From positions 124,001 to 188,000 of the forward strand of contig NZ_PPCN01000001.1 of NCBI RefSeq assembly GCF_002906165.1: a stretch of 64,000 nt of DNA, read 5' to 3'. Every line of letters starts with the position of its first letter. The stretch's first letter is position 1. Below the pieces are notes generated by a model that was not told where the DNA came from, did no database searches, and worked only from the letters and a program-made list of their open reading frames with translations. This document shows, one piece after another, positions 36,277-44,919 of the stretch. Source of the DNA: Roseibium marinum (GTDB lineage: Bacteria; Pseudomonadota; Alphaproteobacteria; Rhizobiales; Stappiaceae). The position numbers and the translations under genes are program-made.

Positions 36277-38066
36277 GTATCGTGCCCCTTGTCAAGGTGA
36301 GCCTGATCGGCGTTCTGGACGACAAGGACACGGTTCTGGAAGCCACACAGCGCTTCGGCGCCCTGCATCTTATCCCGCTTGCCTCGGCGCAAAAGGAGCT
36401 GGAAGCCGTTCCTCCCGGCGGTGGCCGGGAAGCGGTTGAAGCGCTGCGGTGGCTGGTGGCCTGTCCTTCCCAGCGCCGCCCGGTCACCGACCCGGACCGT
36501 TTCGATCTCGAAAGCGTCGTCGTGCAGACCCGGAAGAACCGCAGTGCGATGAAAGACTGCGAGGATCTTGTCGCCAAGCTCGACCGGCGCATCCAGGATG
36601 TCGAACCCTGGGGAGAATTCAGCTTTTCCGATCTCGCGGAGATCGGCGACAACCGGTTGTGGTTCTATGTCGTGCCGCTTGCAAAGCTCAGCAACATCGA
36701 TACCTCCGGCAAGGTTCTGGAGATTGTGCACAAGGACAGGTACCGCGCCTATATCGTGCTCCTGGCGCCTGAAGAGCCGCCGGTCGGCGCCATGCCGGTG
36801 CCGCGGGTGCATGTCGGCGCTGAATCTCTGTCGACCCTGAAACACAGTTATGAAGAAGCGGTCATCGATCTCGAGGAGTTGCAGCTCGAGCGGCAGGCCC
36901 TGACGAAATGGCGCTATGTCCTGGCGCGGAACCTGGCCGCCGCTCGCGACCATTCCGCCCGCCGCCGCGCCGCTCTCGAGACGGCCGACACCGACCGCGT
37001 ATTTGTGCTTCAGGCCTGGGCGCGGCACGACCGGATCGCGACGGTAAGGGATCTGGCCGGTCAGCTCGGCGTTGCGGCGCTGTTCGATGAGGTTTCGGAA
37101 AACGACGCGCCGCCGACACTTCTGGAAAACGATCCGTCCGTCGCCGCCGGGGAGGATCTGGTCGAGTTCTACCAGACGCCCGGCTACCGCGACTGGGACC
37201 CGTCCCCGGTCGTCTATGTCTCGTTTATCGTCTTCTTCGGCATGATCATGACGGACGCGGGTTACGGCCTGTTGCTGCTGCTGCTGCTTTTCCTGTTCCG
37301 CAAGCGTTTCGCCGGCTCGGCCCTTGGCCGGCGAATGTTCTCGATGTCCGTCTGGCTCTCGGTGTCCACCGCCGCTTTCGGCGTGGCCACGGGGAGTTAT
37401 TTCGGCGTGGAGCCACCAGAGGGGAGTTTTCTCGCGCATCTCAATGTGCTGCCCCTGAAGAATGTCGATGCGATGATGAAAATCACGCTCACCATCGGTG
37501 TCCTGCACGTGGTTCTGGCCAATCTCATGCGCGCCTGCCATGAAAAAACGCTGAGTGGCCGGCTCCAGCCCGTCGGCTGGTGCCTCGTGGCGCTCGGTGG
37601 ACTGGCCACCTTTCTTGGCCAGGGCACCCTGCTGGACAAGGCCGGACCGGCAGCGGTGATCGTCGGTCTCCTGGTCGTGGGGATCTTCGGCAGCGACCGC
37701 AAGGTCAACTCCCTGAAGGCGGGCGTCTTGCGCGTCTTCGACGGGCTCACGTCGCTTGCCCGGTTTATCAATATGTTTTCCGACGTCCTCAGCTACATGC
37801 GTCTCTTCGCGCTGGGGCTGGCGGCGGCCTCGCTCGGCGAGACGATCAACACCCTGTCGGGTCAGTTGAACGATGCGGTTCCCGGTGTCGGGATACTGAT
37901 TGCCATTCTGGTTCTGGCCGTCGGGCACGCGATCAATATCGGGCTCGGGCTGATTGCCGGCTGCGTGCACGGCTTGCGGCTGAATGTCATAGAATTTTTC
38001 AATTGGGGTCTGAAAGACGAAGGCACCCCCTTCCGTCCCTTCAGGAAAGAGGAGACACGCCTGTGA
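36273..38066 (+). CDS. ntpI: V-type ATPase subunit I (membrane stator, a-type)
   Basis: A 597-residue protein with a cytosolic N-terminal half (about 1-300) and a membrane half with seven or eight helices. It contains FFGMIMTDAGYGLLLLLLL, DVLSYMRLFALGLAAASLGE and, near the C-terminus, GCVHGLRLNVIEFFNWGLK. The arginine in HGLRL (Arg569) corresponds to the essential ion-channel arginine of the family. The start at 36273 overlaps subunit D. Somewhat shorter than archaeal homologues, as in chlamydial and spirochaetal enzymes. Confidence 0.95.
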   Translation: MSIVPLVKVSLIGVLDDKDTVLEATQRFGALHLIPLASAQKELEAVPPGGGREAVEALRWLVACPSQRRPVTDPDRFDLESVVVQTRKNRSAMKDCEDLVAKLDRRIQDVEPWGEFSFSDLAEIGDNRLWFYVVPLAKLSNIDTSGKVLEIVHKDRYRAYIVLLAPEEPPVGAMPVPRVHVGAESLSTLKHSYEEAVIDLEELQLERQALTKWRYVLARNLAAARDHSARRRAALETADTDRVFVLQAWARHDRIATVRDLAGQLGVAALFDEVSENDAPPTLLENDPSVAAGEDLVEFYQTPGYRDWDPSPVVYVSFIVFFGMIMTDAGYGLLLLLLLFLFRKRFAGSALGRRMFSMSVWLSVSTAAFGVATGSYFGVEPPEGSFLAHLNVLPLKNVDAMMKITLTIGVLHVVLANLMRACHEKTLSGRLQPVGWCLVALGGLATFLGQGTLLDKAGPAAVIVGLLVVGIFGSDRKVNSLKAGVLRVFDGLTSLARFINMFSDVLSYMRLFALGLAAASLGETINTLSGQLNDAVPGVGILIAILVLAVGHAINIGLGLIAGCVHGLRLNVIEFFNWGLKDEGTPFRPFRKEETRL

Positions 38067-38512
38067 ACGAATTCATTGTGGTTCTCGGTTGGTTCGGACT
38101 TTACGCGCCTGTCGCGTTTGGAGCGATCGGCAGTTCCTGGGGGTGCACGCTCGCCGGCAGCGCCGCCATCGGTGCAATGCTGGACAGCGATGGAGGCTAC
38201 GGCCGGTTTGTCGGCGTGTCGCTGATGCCGTCCTCCCAGGTGATCTACGGCATCGTGATCATGTTTTCTCTTCAGCGATCCAGCATCGACGCGGCGAACG
38301 GAGCGGCGCTTTTCGCGATCGGGGTTCTCTCAGGGGCCACGATGCTGTTGACCGGGATCCGCCAGGGAGAGGTGCTCGCCTCCGCCATCAACGCCTCCAA
38401 GGCCAAGCCGGAGATCTTCGGGATATCGCTGGCTCCCGCCGCGGTGCTGGAAGGCTTCTCGGTTTTCGCACTGGTGTTCGCATTGGTTCTGGCGGGTTCG
38501 ATCCCGGCTTAG
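38063..38512 (+). CDS. ntpK: V-type ATPase subunit K (c-ring, four-helix)
   Basis: A 149-residue proteolipid starting with GTG at 38063, overlapping the subunit I stop. It has two hairpins (four helices), as in the duplicated 16-kDa type. The single ion-carrying carboxylate is Glu130 in the fourth helix (PAAVLEGFSV). Residues matching the Na+ ligands of Enterococcus hirae NtpK are present: Ser58 (Thr64 there), Gln59, Tyr62, Gln101 and Glu130. This favours Na+ rather than H+ coupling. The long open frame that extends upstream of 38063 is only an overlap with subunit I. Confidence 0.95.
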   Translation: MNEFIVVLGWFGLYAPVAFGAIGSSWGCTLAGSAAIGAMLDSDGGYGRFVGVSLMPSSQVIYGIVIMFSLQRSSIDAANGAALFAIGVLSGATMLLTGIRQGEVLASAINASKAKPEIFGISLAPAAVLEGFSVFALVFALVLAGSIPA

Positions 38513-38521
38513 GAGGCGGTA

Positions 38522-39223
38522 ATGTCCAAACATGACGCGGCGGATGATCTTGAAAATGCCGCAGGCGCCGGTGTCCAGGCGCTGATCGAGCGCCTGAAAG
38601 CCGAAGGCGTTGCCGCCGGACAGTCCGAGGGCGAGGAAATTCTCGCCAAGGCCAGGGCGAAGGCGGAAGAAATCGTATCCGCGGCTCAGAAAAAAGCCGA
38701 AAGGCTGCTGGCGGAGGCGCGCGCCGAGGCGGTTAAGGAGAAGGCGGCGACCGAGGATGGTCTGAAAGTCGCGACCCGCGACCTGGTTCTGAGCCTGCGC
38801 AACGAACTCGGCGAGCGTATCCAGCAGGAAGCGGGCCGTCTGGTGGCAACGACGCTTGCCGATGAAGCCTTCCTGCGGAATCTCATTCTGGCCATGGCGG
38901 CCAATGCCAGGGAGAACGCTTCCGTCAGCGAAACCGAGCCGATGGAAATCGTACTGCCGGAAAAGGTCGTCTCGTTCGAGGAGCTGAGACAGTCGCCGGA
39001 AGCGGTTGAGCCCGGCACCTTGACGCATTTTGTCATCGCGCTTGCCGGAGACGTCCTGCGCGAAGGCGTGACCTTTTCCACCGCGCCGGGTTTCGACGGC
39101 ATAAAGGTCAAGCTCACGGACAGGGACGTTTCCATCGATCTTACCGAAGAAGCGATCGCGGCTCTCCTGAAACGGCATCTGCAGCCACGTCTGCGTGCCA
39201 TCATGGAAGGGGTCCTGAGGTAA
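38522..39223 (+). CDS. ntpE: V-type ATPase subunit E (peripheral stalk)
   Basis: A 233-residue protein. Residues about 15-110 form a long charged coiled coil rich in Ala, Glu and Lys; the C-terminal part is a globular domain (about 125-230). This is the shape of the V-ATPase E stator. GAGGCGG, nine nt before the ATG, is the probable ribosome-binding site. No subunit G/H partner gene was seen, so E may pair with itself or with an unrecognised protein. Confidence 0.88.
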   Translation: MSKHDAADDLENAAGAGVQALIERLKAEGVAAGQSEGEEILAKARAKAEEIVSAAQKKAERLLAEARAEAVKEKAATEDGLKVATRDLVLSLRNELGERIQQEAGRLVATTLADEAFLRNLILAMAANARENASVSETEPMEIVLPEKVVSFEELRQSPEAVEPGTLTHFVIALAGDVLREGVTFSTAPGFDGIKVKLTDRDVSIDLTEEAIAALLKRHLQPRLRAIMEGVLR

Positions 39224-39225
39224 CG

Positions 39226-40005
39226 ATGTCCCGGCCGCACCAATACATCATGCTGGTCACCAGCCTGCCGCATCTGGGGAAGATGTTCACCCGGAAGGAG
39301 GTGCCGATTTCCGAATTCCGATTGAAGCAAAGGCTGTCGATGCTTCGGCCCGATCACCTGCGCCTGTTGCGGGAATTGGTGGAAGTGACCGCCTGGGCGG
39401 GCGTCGCCCGCTATAGCCTCGACAGCGAGGTGCTCCGCCGTGCCAGGGAAGTAATAGGGGATCTGAAGGATTACCCCGACCTTCAGCATCTGGTTGGCGC
39501 ACGCATGGAGACACGCACCGTGATCGCCGCGCTCCGCCGCCGCCGGGACGGTCAGGAAACCGCCGGCGACATTGAAAACTGGGGCTTCGGCCGCTGGTGC
39601 GGCCGGATCGCGAACCACTGGAGCGATCCGGGACTCGGCCTCGGCAATTTCATGCCCTGGGTCGCGGAAGCGCACCGCCTGATGCAATCCGGCAATCATA
39701 TCGCGATGGAGCGCCTCAGCCTGACCCAGATTTTCCGTCAACTCGACCACTACGGCATGCTGCACGAGTTCGATTTCGAGGCGGTGGCGATCTATGTGCT
39801 GCGCTGGGTCATCGTCGAGCGCTGGTCGCGTTACAGCGAGGATGCGGCCCGGGAGCGGCTGCAGCTTCTGGTGACTGCCGCGCTCGGTGGCCCCAACGCG
39901 CCCGGTGGCCCCAGCGAGCTGGATGGGATGGCCGCCGACGAACCTCCTCCCGGCCAGGGTTTATTCGCGGACGCCTCTTCAGCCCTTCAGGAAACCCTTT
40001 CATGA
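39226..40005 (+). CDS. DUF2764 family V-ATPase-associated protein (subunit C-like role)
   Basis: A 259-residue soluble protein beginning with YIMLVTSLPHLG, the recognisable start of the DUF2764 family. That family is encoded between subunits E and A in chlamydial and spirochaetal V-ATPase operons. It has a second conserved stretch (GNFMPWVAEAHRLMQ ... FDFEAVAIYVLRWVIVERWSRY). Because subunit C is absent here, it likely caps the rotor or links it to the c-ring. The C-terminal 40 residues are low-complexity with a short repeat (GGPNAPGGPSE). Function is inferred from position. Confidence 0.82.
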   Translation: MSRPHQYIMLVTSLPHLGKMFTRKEVPISEFRLKQRLSMLRPDHLRLLRELVEVTAWAGVARYSLDSEVLRRAREVIGDLKDYPDLQHLVGARMETRTVIAALRRRRDGQETAGDIENWGFGRWCGRIANHWSDPGLGLGNFMPWVAEAHRLMQSGNHIAMERLSLTQIFRQLDHYGMLHEFDFEAVAIYVLRWVIVERWSRYSEDAARERLQLLVTAALGGPNAPGGPSELDGMAADEPPPGQGLFADASSALQETLS

Positions 40006-41837
40006 CCAGTCACGCTCAGCTTCCCGAACCGACCGCCCGGATCGTCGCCGTGCAGGACGACCTTGTGACACTCGCCCCGCTCGACGATGCGCCGCTGATC
40101 AAGAACGAAGTGGTTTATATCATTCCCCATGGTCCGGAACGGGACGGCAAGCCGCGTGAGTATCTGAAGGCGGAAGTGCTGCGCGTGCGCGGCAGCACGG
40201 CAGAGGCACAGGTCTTTGAAAGCACCGCCGGCGTGCGTGTCGGCGACCGGGTGATCCAGAGCGGCGAGATGCTCTCCGTGGCGCTCGGACCGGGCCTGCT
40301 CAGCACGGTGTTCGACGGTCTGCAGAACCCGCTTGCGGATATTGCCGCCGAATACGGCTTCTTCCTGCCGCGCGGCGTTCTGACCAACGCGCTCGACCAG
40401 AATCGCAAATGGGCCTTCGAACCCAAGGTCAAGTCCCGTGATCCGGTCAGGGCCGGCGATACGCTCGGCACGGTTCCTGAAGGACGCTTCGAGCACAAGA
40501 TCATGGTTCCGTTTTCCCTCACCGGAAACTGGACGGTTGAGCGGGTCCGCGAAGGCGCCTTCACGATCAACGAGGTTGTCGCCACACTCCGCAATGAGCG
40601 GGGCGAGACCCGCGACCTGACCATGGTCCAGCACTGGCCGGTGCGCCGCGCCATTCCCGAAAAACTGGTCAGGTCGGGACAATGCGAACGGCTCTATCCG
40701 AACGAACCCCTGATCACCACCCTGCGTCTGATCGATACGTTCTTTCCGATAGCACGCGGTGGCATGGGCTGTATCCCAGGTCCGTTCGGCGCCGGCAAGA
40801 CGGTGCTCCAGTCGCTGATATCGCGCTTCTCTGCGGTCAATATCGTCATCGTCGTTGCCTGCGGCGAGCGCGCCGGCGAGGTTGTCGAGACCATCACCGA
40901 ATTCCCGCAGCAGCCGGACCCTTCCGGCCACGGCACGCTGATGGACCGGACGGTTATCATCTGCAACACGTCTTCCATGCCCGTCGCCGCACGCGAAGCG
41001 TCTATCTATACCGGTATCACGCTGGGCGAATACTATCGCCAGATGGGCTATGATGTTCTGCTGATCGCCGACAGCACCTCGCGCTGGGCGCAGGCGATGC
41101 GCGAAACCTCAGGGCGTCTCGAGGAGATCCCGGGAGAGGAAGCTTTCCCGGCCTATCTGGATTCCGCGATCAAGGGTGTCTATGAGCGCGCCGGTGTCCT
41201 GAGAACCGCGACCGGGGAAACCGGCAGTCTCACCATGATCGGCACGGTCTCGCCCGCAGGCGGCAACTTCGAGGAACCGGTCACCCAGTCGACGCTCGGC
41301 ACGGTCAAGACATTCCTGGGCCTGTCCTCCGAACGCGCCTACAAGCGCTTCTATCCCGCGGTGGATCCCCTGCTGTCCTGGTCTCGCTATCACACCCAGC
41401 TCGCAGCATGGTATGACAAGAATATCGGCCCCGATTGGGTGCCCAGGGTGGAGGAAATGATCGACCTGCTCAAAAAGGGGGATGAAATCAACCGCATGAT
41501 GCAGGTGACCGGGGAGGAAGGCGTTTCGACCGAGGATTTTGTCCTGCAGCAGAAGGCGCTGTTTCTCGACATGGTCTATCTTCAGCAGGATGCCTTTGAC
41601 GATGTGGACGTGTCCGCGCCCCTGGCGCGCCAGCAGGAAACGTTCGATCTGGTCTACAAGATCGCCAGAACCGGCTTCGCCTTTGACGGCAAGGACGCGG
41701 TCCGGCGGTTCTTCACCGAACAGACATCCCTGTTCAGGAACCTCAATTATGCCGCGGACGGCAGTCAGGACCGCAGGGATCTGCTTGAGAAAATCTGCGA
41801 AAATGTGAGGTCCGCTCCGCGGCATGTGCCGGCGTGA
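40002..41837 (+). CDS. ntpA: V-type ATPase catalytic subunit A
   Basis: A 611-residue catalytic subunit. Walker A GPFGAGKT is at about 260-267 (Lys266), the catalytic glutamate is in ACGERAGEVVE, and Walker B in DVLLIADSTSRWAQAMRE. The non-homologous insert typical of A subunits (about 110-220) is present, which excludes F-type beta. ATG 40002 overlaps the DUF2764 stop; the open frame upstream to 39597 is an overlap artefact. It ends the operon. Having A last and B first is unusual. Confidence 0.96.
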   Translation: MTSHAQLPEPTARIVAVQDDLVTLAPLDDAPLIKNEVVYIIPHGPERDGKPREYLKAEVLRVRGSTAEAQVFESTAGVRVGDRVIQSGEMLSVALGPGLLSTVFDGLQNPLADIAAEYGFFLPRGVLTNALDQNRKWAFEPKVKSRDPVRAGDTLGTVPEGRFEHKIMVPFSLTGNWTVERVREGAFTINEVVATLRNERGETRDLTMVQHWPVRRAIPEKLVRSGQCERLYPNEPLITTLRLIDTFFPIARGGMGCIPGPFGAGKTVLQSLISRFSAVNIVIVVACGERAGEVVETITEFPQQPDPSGHGTLMDRTVIICNTSSMPVAAREASIYTGITLGEYYRQMGYDVLLIADSTSRWAQAMRETSGRLEEIPGEEAFPAYLDSAIKGVYERAGVLRTATGETGSLTMIGTVSPAGGNFEEPVTQSTLGTVKTFLGLSSERAYKRFYPAVDPLLSWSRYHTQLAAWYDKNIGPDWVPRVEEMIDLLKKGDEINRMMQVTGEEGVSTEDFVLQQKALFLDMVYLQQDAFDDVDVSAPLARQQETFDLVYKIARTGFAFDGKDAVRRFFTEQTSLFRNLNYAADGSQDRRDLLEKICENVRSAPRHVPA

Positions 41838-41860
41838 AGTTTTCCTTCGGTCTTCGCTGA

Positions 41861-42094
41861 CTACGCATTGCAGAGAGTTTTCTCAAAATAGTTGGCTAGG
41901 TAGTACCCTGAAAAAGGGCATACGTAACACACGACGATAAAAGCGAGGAATTTCTTCGTGTTCCACGGGTAAACAGGATACCAGCCGTTCAACAAATTTT
42001 CTGGATTTTTGTAAAAGTAATAAACAAAAATGCAGATAAGAAGAAAAATGTATGTCCCCCAAATAAATCCCGTTTCACAATTTGGTCGAGTCAT
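41861..42094 (-). CDS. Small putative two-helix membrane protein
   Basis: A 77-residue candidate converging with the V-ATPase operon. Two hydrophobic segments (WGTYIFLLICIFVYYFY at about 10-28 and FLAFIVVCYVCPFSGYY at about 48-66) would span the membrane. The region is AT-rich, unlike neighbouring genes. No strong ribosome-binding site precedes this start; a longer version begins at 42175. It matches no family I recognise. Composition supports a real membrane protein, possibly acquired, but a chance frame is possible. Confidence 0.4.
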   Translation of the reverse strand: MTRPNCETGFIWGTYIFLLICIFVYYFYKNPENLLNGWYPVYPWNTKKFLAFIVVCYVCPFSGYYLANYFEKTLCNA

Positions 42095-42213
42095 TTTACT
42101 TTTGGCTTTGGAGTTTAAGTGATGATGGTACTTAGGTTGTAAGAGATGATTGTCGCGCTGACTTGGGATATGCATAGGATTGTTTGAGTGGGCCTAATTA
42201 AGGCTCCGCGCGT

Positions 42214-42909
42214 TCACCCCTCGAACACGCTCAGGATTTCCTCAAGTGGTTTTTTGATCTTGGCAACTGCGGGCACCGTCGCGTCTTCGTCCGGATGGCC
42301 GACGGCGAGGATCATCACCGGTTTCTCCGCCTCCGGCCGATCCAGGATCTCGTTGAGAAATTTCATCGGGTTCGGCGTATGGGTCAACGTCGACAGCCCG
42401 GCATGATGGAGGGCCGTGATCAGCAGACCTGTCGCGATGCCGACGCTCTCCGGAACATAATAATGCTTATAGCGGGTGCCGTCGTCATAGGTGCCCCAGC
42501 GCTGGGCGAAGATCACGATCAGCCACGGTGCGATTTCCAGATGCGGCTTGTCGGCGTTGGTACCGATTGGCTCGAGGGCCTTTATCCACGCGTCTCCGGC
42601 GCCACCATCGTAGAAGCGGCGTTCTTCTTCTTCCGCTGCTTCGCGGATCTTGCGTTTCAGCTCGGCGCTGGAAATCGCCACGAAATGCCACGGCTGGTGA
42701 TTGGCCCCGCTCGGGGCGGTGCCAGCTGCCCGGACACAGGTCTCGATCACCGTCCGATCTACCGGGCGGTCTGTGAATTCCCTCACGGTGTGCCGTGTGC
42801 GGACGTCCTCCAGAAATGCGTCGGCCCGTGTCTGCATTTCCATGTCGGTAAACTGCCTCCGGTCCGGCAAGGGCAGCGGCTGATAGTCCAAAGGAGCTTT
42901 TGTGATCAT
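42214..42909 (-). CDS. Nitroreductase family protein
   Basis: A 231-residue FMN-dependent oxidoreductase. [18 protein letters not shown] and [15 protein letters not shown] are the FMN-binding signatures, and [20 protein letters not shown] the dimer-interface helix. The frame runs up to 43476, but the segment before the ATG at 42909 has no domain character. BluB-like or general quinone/nitro reductase activity are possible. It is divergent from the NMT1-like gene, and the region between holds a RutR-like operator, so a role in pyrimidine metabolism, like RutE (also a nitroreductase-family protein), can be considered but is not shown. Confidence 0.88.
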   Translation of the reverse strand: MITKAPLDYQPLPLPDRRQFTDMEMQTRADAFLEDVRTRHTVREFTDRPVDRTVIETCVRAAGTAPSGANHQPWHFVAISSAELKRKIREAAEEEERRFYDGGAGDAWIKALEPIGTNADKPHLEIAPWLIVIFAQRWGTYDDGTRYKHYYVPESVGIATGLLITALHHAGLSTLTHTPNPMKFLNEILDRPEAEKPVMILAVGHPDEDATVPAVAKIKKPLEEILSVFEG

Positions 42910-43109
42910 GAATCGTTGTCCATTGGCATTGTCCACACTGCGGATAGTGCCGCGCAGTTCCGCCAATCTCCTCCCTTGTGAGCGGAGAAAGTATGGACCA
43001 GATACCGGCACGTCAGGCAATAAAAAATTCAGCAATGCCGAGACAACCTGGCGCGAGGGTATAAAATCACTGATCAGGATATCTAAATAGGCCTGATGAA
43101 AAAATAACC

Positions 43110-43158
43110 TTGACCAACGACACGGCAGCTTCCTAGATTTTCTTGACCAATTGGTCAG
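43110..43158. promoter_or_regulatory. RutR-like palindromic operator upstream of the NMT1-like gene
   Basis: TTGACCAATTGGTCAG at 43143-43158 contains a perfect 14-bp palindrome (43144-43157). It matches the RutR consensus TTGACCA-N2-TGGTCAA at 13 of 14 defined positions. A half site TTGACCA begins at 43110, 33 bp away. The 460-bp divergent region (42910-43369) between the nitroreductase and binding-protein genes otherwise shows no gene. RutR is a TetR-family sensor of uracil/thymine; no such regulator gene is in the window. Confidence 0.7.
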
Positions 43159-43369
43159 CGATGGGTGTAAGCAAGCAAATGCCCGGGCAATTTCAAAGTG
43201 ACCGGGGCACACCGCTTTCCAGAAAACGCGGAATGTTCGGGTTGCGGTCGAGGTACAGGAAGCCGGCATGGCGTATGGGAAGCGCCGCGAGACCGGACCG
43301 TCAAAAGGTTGATAAGTTCCAGAGAGGGCGGGCCGGTTGGCTCTGCCCGTAACAAGTAGGGGAATGGCA

Positions 43370-44359
43370 ATGAAGGCATTGAAAAGTCTGGCGCTCGCGT
43401 CCGTTTTGGGAGCGGGCCTGACCTCGGGTGCGGCGCAGGCCGCGGACGAACTGACGCTGCAGCTCAAATGGGTCACGCAAGGTCAGTTTGCCGGCTACTA
43501 TGTGGCGGAAGACAAGGGCTTCTACGACGAGGAAGGCCTCGATGTGACCATCAAGCCGGGCGGTCCGGACATCGCGCCTCCGCAGGTGATCGCCGGTGGC
43601 GGAGCCGATGTGATCATCGACTGGATGCCGTCGGCGCTGGCGTCGCGCGAAAAGGGCGTGCCGCTCGTCAACATCGCCCAGCCGTTCAAGAAGTCCGGCA
43701 TGATGCTGACCTGCCTGAAGGAATCCGGCATTACATCTCCGGAAGATTTCAAGGGCCGGACCCTTGGCGTCTGGTTCTTCGGCAACGAATATCCGTTCCT
43801 GTCCTGGATGAGCCACCTCGGCATCCCGACCGATGGCAGTGACGGCGGAGTAACCGTGCTGAAACAGGGCTTCAACGTCGACCCGCTGCTGCAGAAGCAG
43901 GCCGACTGCATCTCCACCATGACCTACAATGAATACTGGCAGGTGATAGATGCCGGTATCCCGGAAGAAGACCTGATCGTCTTCAAATACGAGGACCAGG
44001 GTGTCGCGACGTTGGAAGACGGGCTTTACGTGCTGGAATCCAGCCTGGATGACCCGGCCATGGTCGATAAGCTGGCGCGTTTCGTGAAGGCATCCATGAA
44101 GGGTTGGGCCTATGCCGCCGAGAACCCGGAAGAGGCTGCGGAAATCGTTCTTGAAAACGATGCCACCGGTGCCCAGACCGAAAAGCACCAGATCCGCATG
44201 GTCGGCGAGATCAACAAGCTGGTCGACGGTTCCGACGGCACGCTCGACATGGAAGCCTATGAGCGCACCGTGAAGTCGCTGCTGGCCGGCGGCTCCGACC
44301 CGGTCATCACCAAAGAGCCGGAAGGCGCCACCTCCACGGCGGTTACCGACAAGCTCTGA
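43370..44359 (+). CDS. NMT1/ThiY-like ABC transporter substrate-binding protein
   Basis: A 329-residue periplasmic protein. Residues 1-24 are a signal peptide ([11 protein letters not shown]..., cleavage after AQA). The mature part starts with [30 protein letters not shown], typical of the NMT1/THI5-like family that binds pyrimidine-type compounds such as thiamine precursors. AGGGGA is correctly spaced for ATG 43370; 43364 is an in-frame alternative. No permease or ATPase gene follows, so the transporter is incomplete here. The RutR-like operator upstream suggests a pyrimidine ligand. A decayed copy of the 3' part of a close paralogue lies at 48006-48165. Confidence 0.92.
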   Translation: MKALKSLALASVLGAGLTSGAAQAADELTLQLKWVTQGQFAGYYVAEDKGFYDEEGLDVTIKPGGPDIAPPQVIAGGGADVIIDWMPSALASREKGVPLVNIAQPFKKSGMMLTCLKESGITSPEDFKGRTLGVWFFGNEYPFLSWMSHLGIPTDGSDGGVTVLKQGFNVDPLLQKQADCISTMTYNEYWQVIDAGIPEEDLIVFKYEDQGVATLEDGLYVLESSLDDPAMVDKLARFVKASMKGWAYAAENPEEAAEIVLENDATGAQTEKHQIRMVGEINKLVDGSDGTLDMEAYERTVKSLLAGGSDPVITKEPEGATSTAVTDKL

Positions 44360-44391
44360 GCGACACTTCAAGTAACGCTTGCAGCCAGAGA

Positions 44392-44415
44392 GAGGCCGTC
44401 CTTCGGGGCGGCCTC
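44392..44415 (+). terminator. Hairpin terminator with UUCG loop after the NMT1-like gene
   Basis: Arms GAGGCCGTCC and GGGCGGCCTC pair over 10 positions (one G-U) around a TTCG tetraloop, 33 nt after the stop codon. A short T-containing tail follows (AGTTGTTTG). A second perfect hairpin (CGCGTCA/TGACGCG, 44468-44486) lies further on, in the convergent gap (44416-44648) before the putative immunity gene, where no gene is seen. Confidence 0.75.
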
Positions 44416-44648
44416 AGTTGTTTGACGGAGTCCAAACCTGCTTGTCGTCGCAGGCTTTCATTTTATTCGCGTCAATTGGTGACGCGCTGCTTCGATTTCA
44501 GAACCTTGTGCCGACGCGCACGGTGAAATTTGAACGGTATGCAAAAAACTTCAACGCAATAGAAAACCAGACACCTGAACCCAGACCCCGGACCGCCTGT
44601 GCAACAACGTCATAGCGCCCTCTCGACTTATCCTGGCTGGTGGTGCTC

Positions 44649-44915
44649 CTATCTGAGGCCAAGCCGTTTTACGCCAAGGACTGATCCGGTCTGATCCTCG
44701 ATCCTTACCTCCCACTGGGCGCCAATTGTCGCCGTCTGAAATATCCACACCGGACCGGTCTCCACCGTTTCCAGGGAAACCAGAACCAGATTTTCCGAAT
44801 TGGCTTCGTTCACAAGGGCCGTTTGCGCAAGTGCCCGGGCTTCGTCTTCAGTCAGGCGCGTCAATACCGGGCGCGTGGGGCGGCGTGATAACCACTGAAC
44901 TAATTTACCCAACAC
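44649..44915 (-). CDS. Small PepSY-like protein, putative immunity partner
   Basis: An 88-residue protein predicted from a GTG start at 44915, ten nt after a GAGGAG site inside the end of the upstream gene. The middle (LTEDEARALAQTAL) and end (WEVRIEDQTGSVLGVKRLGL) resemble a PepSY-type helix plus sheet. It follows the HExxH protein by four nt, so both are co-translated. A small protein tightly coupled behind an effector-like metallopeptidase suggests an immunity or inhibitor role, and PepSY domains can inhibit peptidases. Not a recognised immunity family; inference only. Confidence 0.62.
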   Translation of the reverse strand: MLGKLVQWLSRRPTRPVLTRLTEDEARALAQTALVNEANSENLVLVSLETVETGPVWIFQTATIGAQWEVRIEDQTGSVLGVKRLGLR

Positions 44916-44919
44916 GGTA

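Noticed and set aside
36009..37970. 653-codon minus-strand frame
   Set aside because: Opposite V-ATPase subunits D and I; low-complexity His/Arg/Asp-rich translation with no recognisable fold.
39597..40001. Upstream extension of V-ATPase subunit A
   Set aside because: Overlaps the DUF2764 gene in another frame; the family N-terminus begins at 40002.
42910..43476. N-terminal extension of the nitroreductase
   Set aside because: The extension crosses the RutR-like operator and the start of the binding-protein gene and lacks protein character.
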